In this document: positions 63,768 through 64,000 of the stretch, in pieces
Layout: each line of letters starts with the position of its first letter
How positions within the stretch are numbered: position 1 is the first letter of the stretch
Notes under the pieces: generated by a model
The model's input: the letters and a program-made list of their open reading frames with translations, nothing else
The model's database searches: none
Told to the model about the DNA's origin: nothing
Program-made: the position numbers and the translations under genes
NCBI RefSeq assembly: GCF_001625575.1
Contig: NZ_AUXV01000002.1
Span: 143,737-207,736, forward strand
Direction of reading: 5' to 3'
Source of the DNA: Pseudoalteromonas luteoviolacea S2607
GTDB lineage: Bacteria > Pseudomonadota > Gammaproteobacteria > Enterobacterales > Alteromonadaceae
DNA: 64,000 nt

Positions 63768-63927
63768 AAAATGTTTGCAAGATCTCAGATTTGTACAATA
63801 CTTAAAGCCCTCTTCGAAAAATTGTGTCATTTAGATTAAAATATGATTACAGAGCATGTGGTTTTGAGGTGTTTTGTTGTTATTTTGTTCGAAAAGACTC
63901 TTTTTCTAAGTTTTCTATAAAAAACAC

Positions 63928-63955
63928 TTGATCCTATTTTGGATCTCCCTATAAT
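63928..63955 (+). promoter_or_regulatory. Strong stable-RNA type promoter at window end
   Basis: TTGATC (63928-63933) and a perfect TATAAT (63950-63955) are separated by 16 bases. The discriminator GCGCACCC is GC-rich, as in rRNA P1 promoters under stringent control. Upstream from about 63865 the DNA is AT-rich with A and T tracts, like UP and Fis-binding regions. No start codon or ribosome site follows in the last 45 bases, which fits a non-coding leader. An rRNA or tRNA operon is expected beyond the edge. Confidence 0.7.
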
Positions 63956-64000
63956 GCGCACCCACTGACACGGCGGGATGCAGCGAAAAACGCAAAGCAA

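Overview
The window looks like a chromosomal segment of a marine gammaproteobacterium of the Alteromonadales, most like Pseudoalteromonas. This is inferred from gene content and order (tRNA-fMet/rimP/nusA/infB/rbfA/truB/rpsO/pnp/nlpI, hpd-fahA with TyrR, a MipA/DUF3019 pair, a fused-MrpA antiporter operon) and the moderate AT bias; no database search was possible. I see no phage, insertion sequence, integron or CRISPR array.

Layout. 1-2.3 kb: the 5' end of mgsA, a LysE-type exporter and a Bcr/CflA-type drug exporter. 2.4-4.4 kb: a DUF4442 hotdog protein facing a bactofilin/M23 peptidase pair. 4.5-7.0 kb: hpd-fahA, two steps of tyrosine breakdown, with a TyrR-box-like site upstream. 7.4-10.4 kb: a POT peptide symporter and a secreted beta-rich protein. 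10.5-29.3 kb: a seven-gene, almost completely overlapping minus-strand operon, described below. 29.5-31 kb: tyrR, divergent from that operon and apparently autoregulated. 31-41 kb: envelope and accessory genes (thioesterase, OmpW, DapE, a PLC/P1-nuclease-fold protein with a parvulin-like partner, MipA/DUF3019, a lipoprotein, a degenerate globin, a delta-type carbonic anhydrase). 41-51 kb: the tRNA-fMet, translation and RNA-decay block. 51-52.4 kb: a HExxH protein coupled to nlpI. 52.6-58.4 kb: the mrpA(B)CDEFG Na+/H+ antiporter operon. 58.6-63.7 kb: a chemoreceptor, topB and cnoX. The last ~75 bases carry a strong stable-RNA type promoter, so an rRNA or tRNA operon probably starts just outside.

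Most notable system. The 10.5-29.3 kb operon has recognisable relatives of all three core proteins of poly-gamma-glutamate capsule synthesis: a CapA/PgsA-like lipoprotein, a PgsC/CapC-like membrane protein and a PgsB/CapB-like amide ligase. Each is greatly enlarged. They are encoded with a CHASE2 membrane protein, a membrane-anchored periplasmic protein, a small secreted protein with histidine-rich motifs, and a 1433-residue exported protein that appears to end in an outer-membrane beta-barrel. The set reads as an envelope-spanning machine for making and exporting an amide-linked polymer in a Gram-negative cell, comparable in layout to PgaA or BcsC exporters but built on Pgs enzymes. The polymer itself cannot be read from sequence.

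Regulation visible in sequence: paired TyrR-like boxes of the form TGTNNA-N6-TTTACA before hpd and before tyrR; an FNR-like site at -41.5 of a predicted ompW promoter; a long interrupted hairpin in the pnp leader; and many intrinsic terminators that separate the transcription units.
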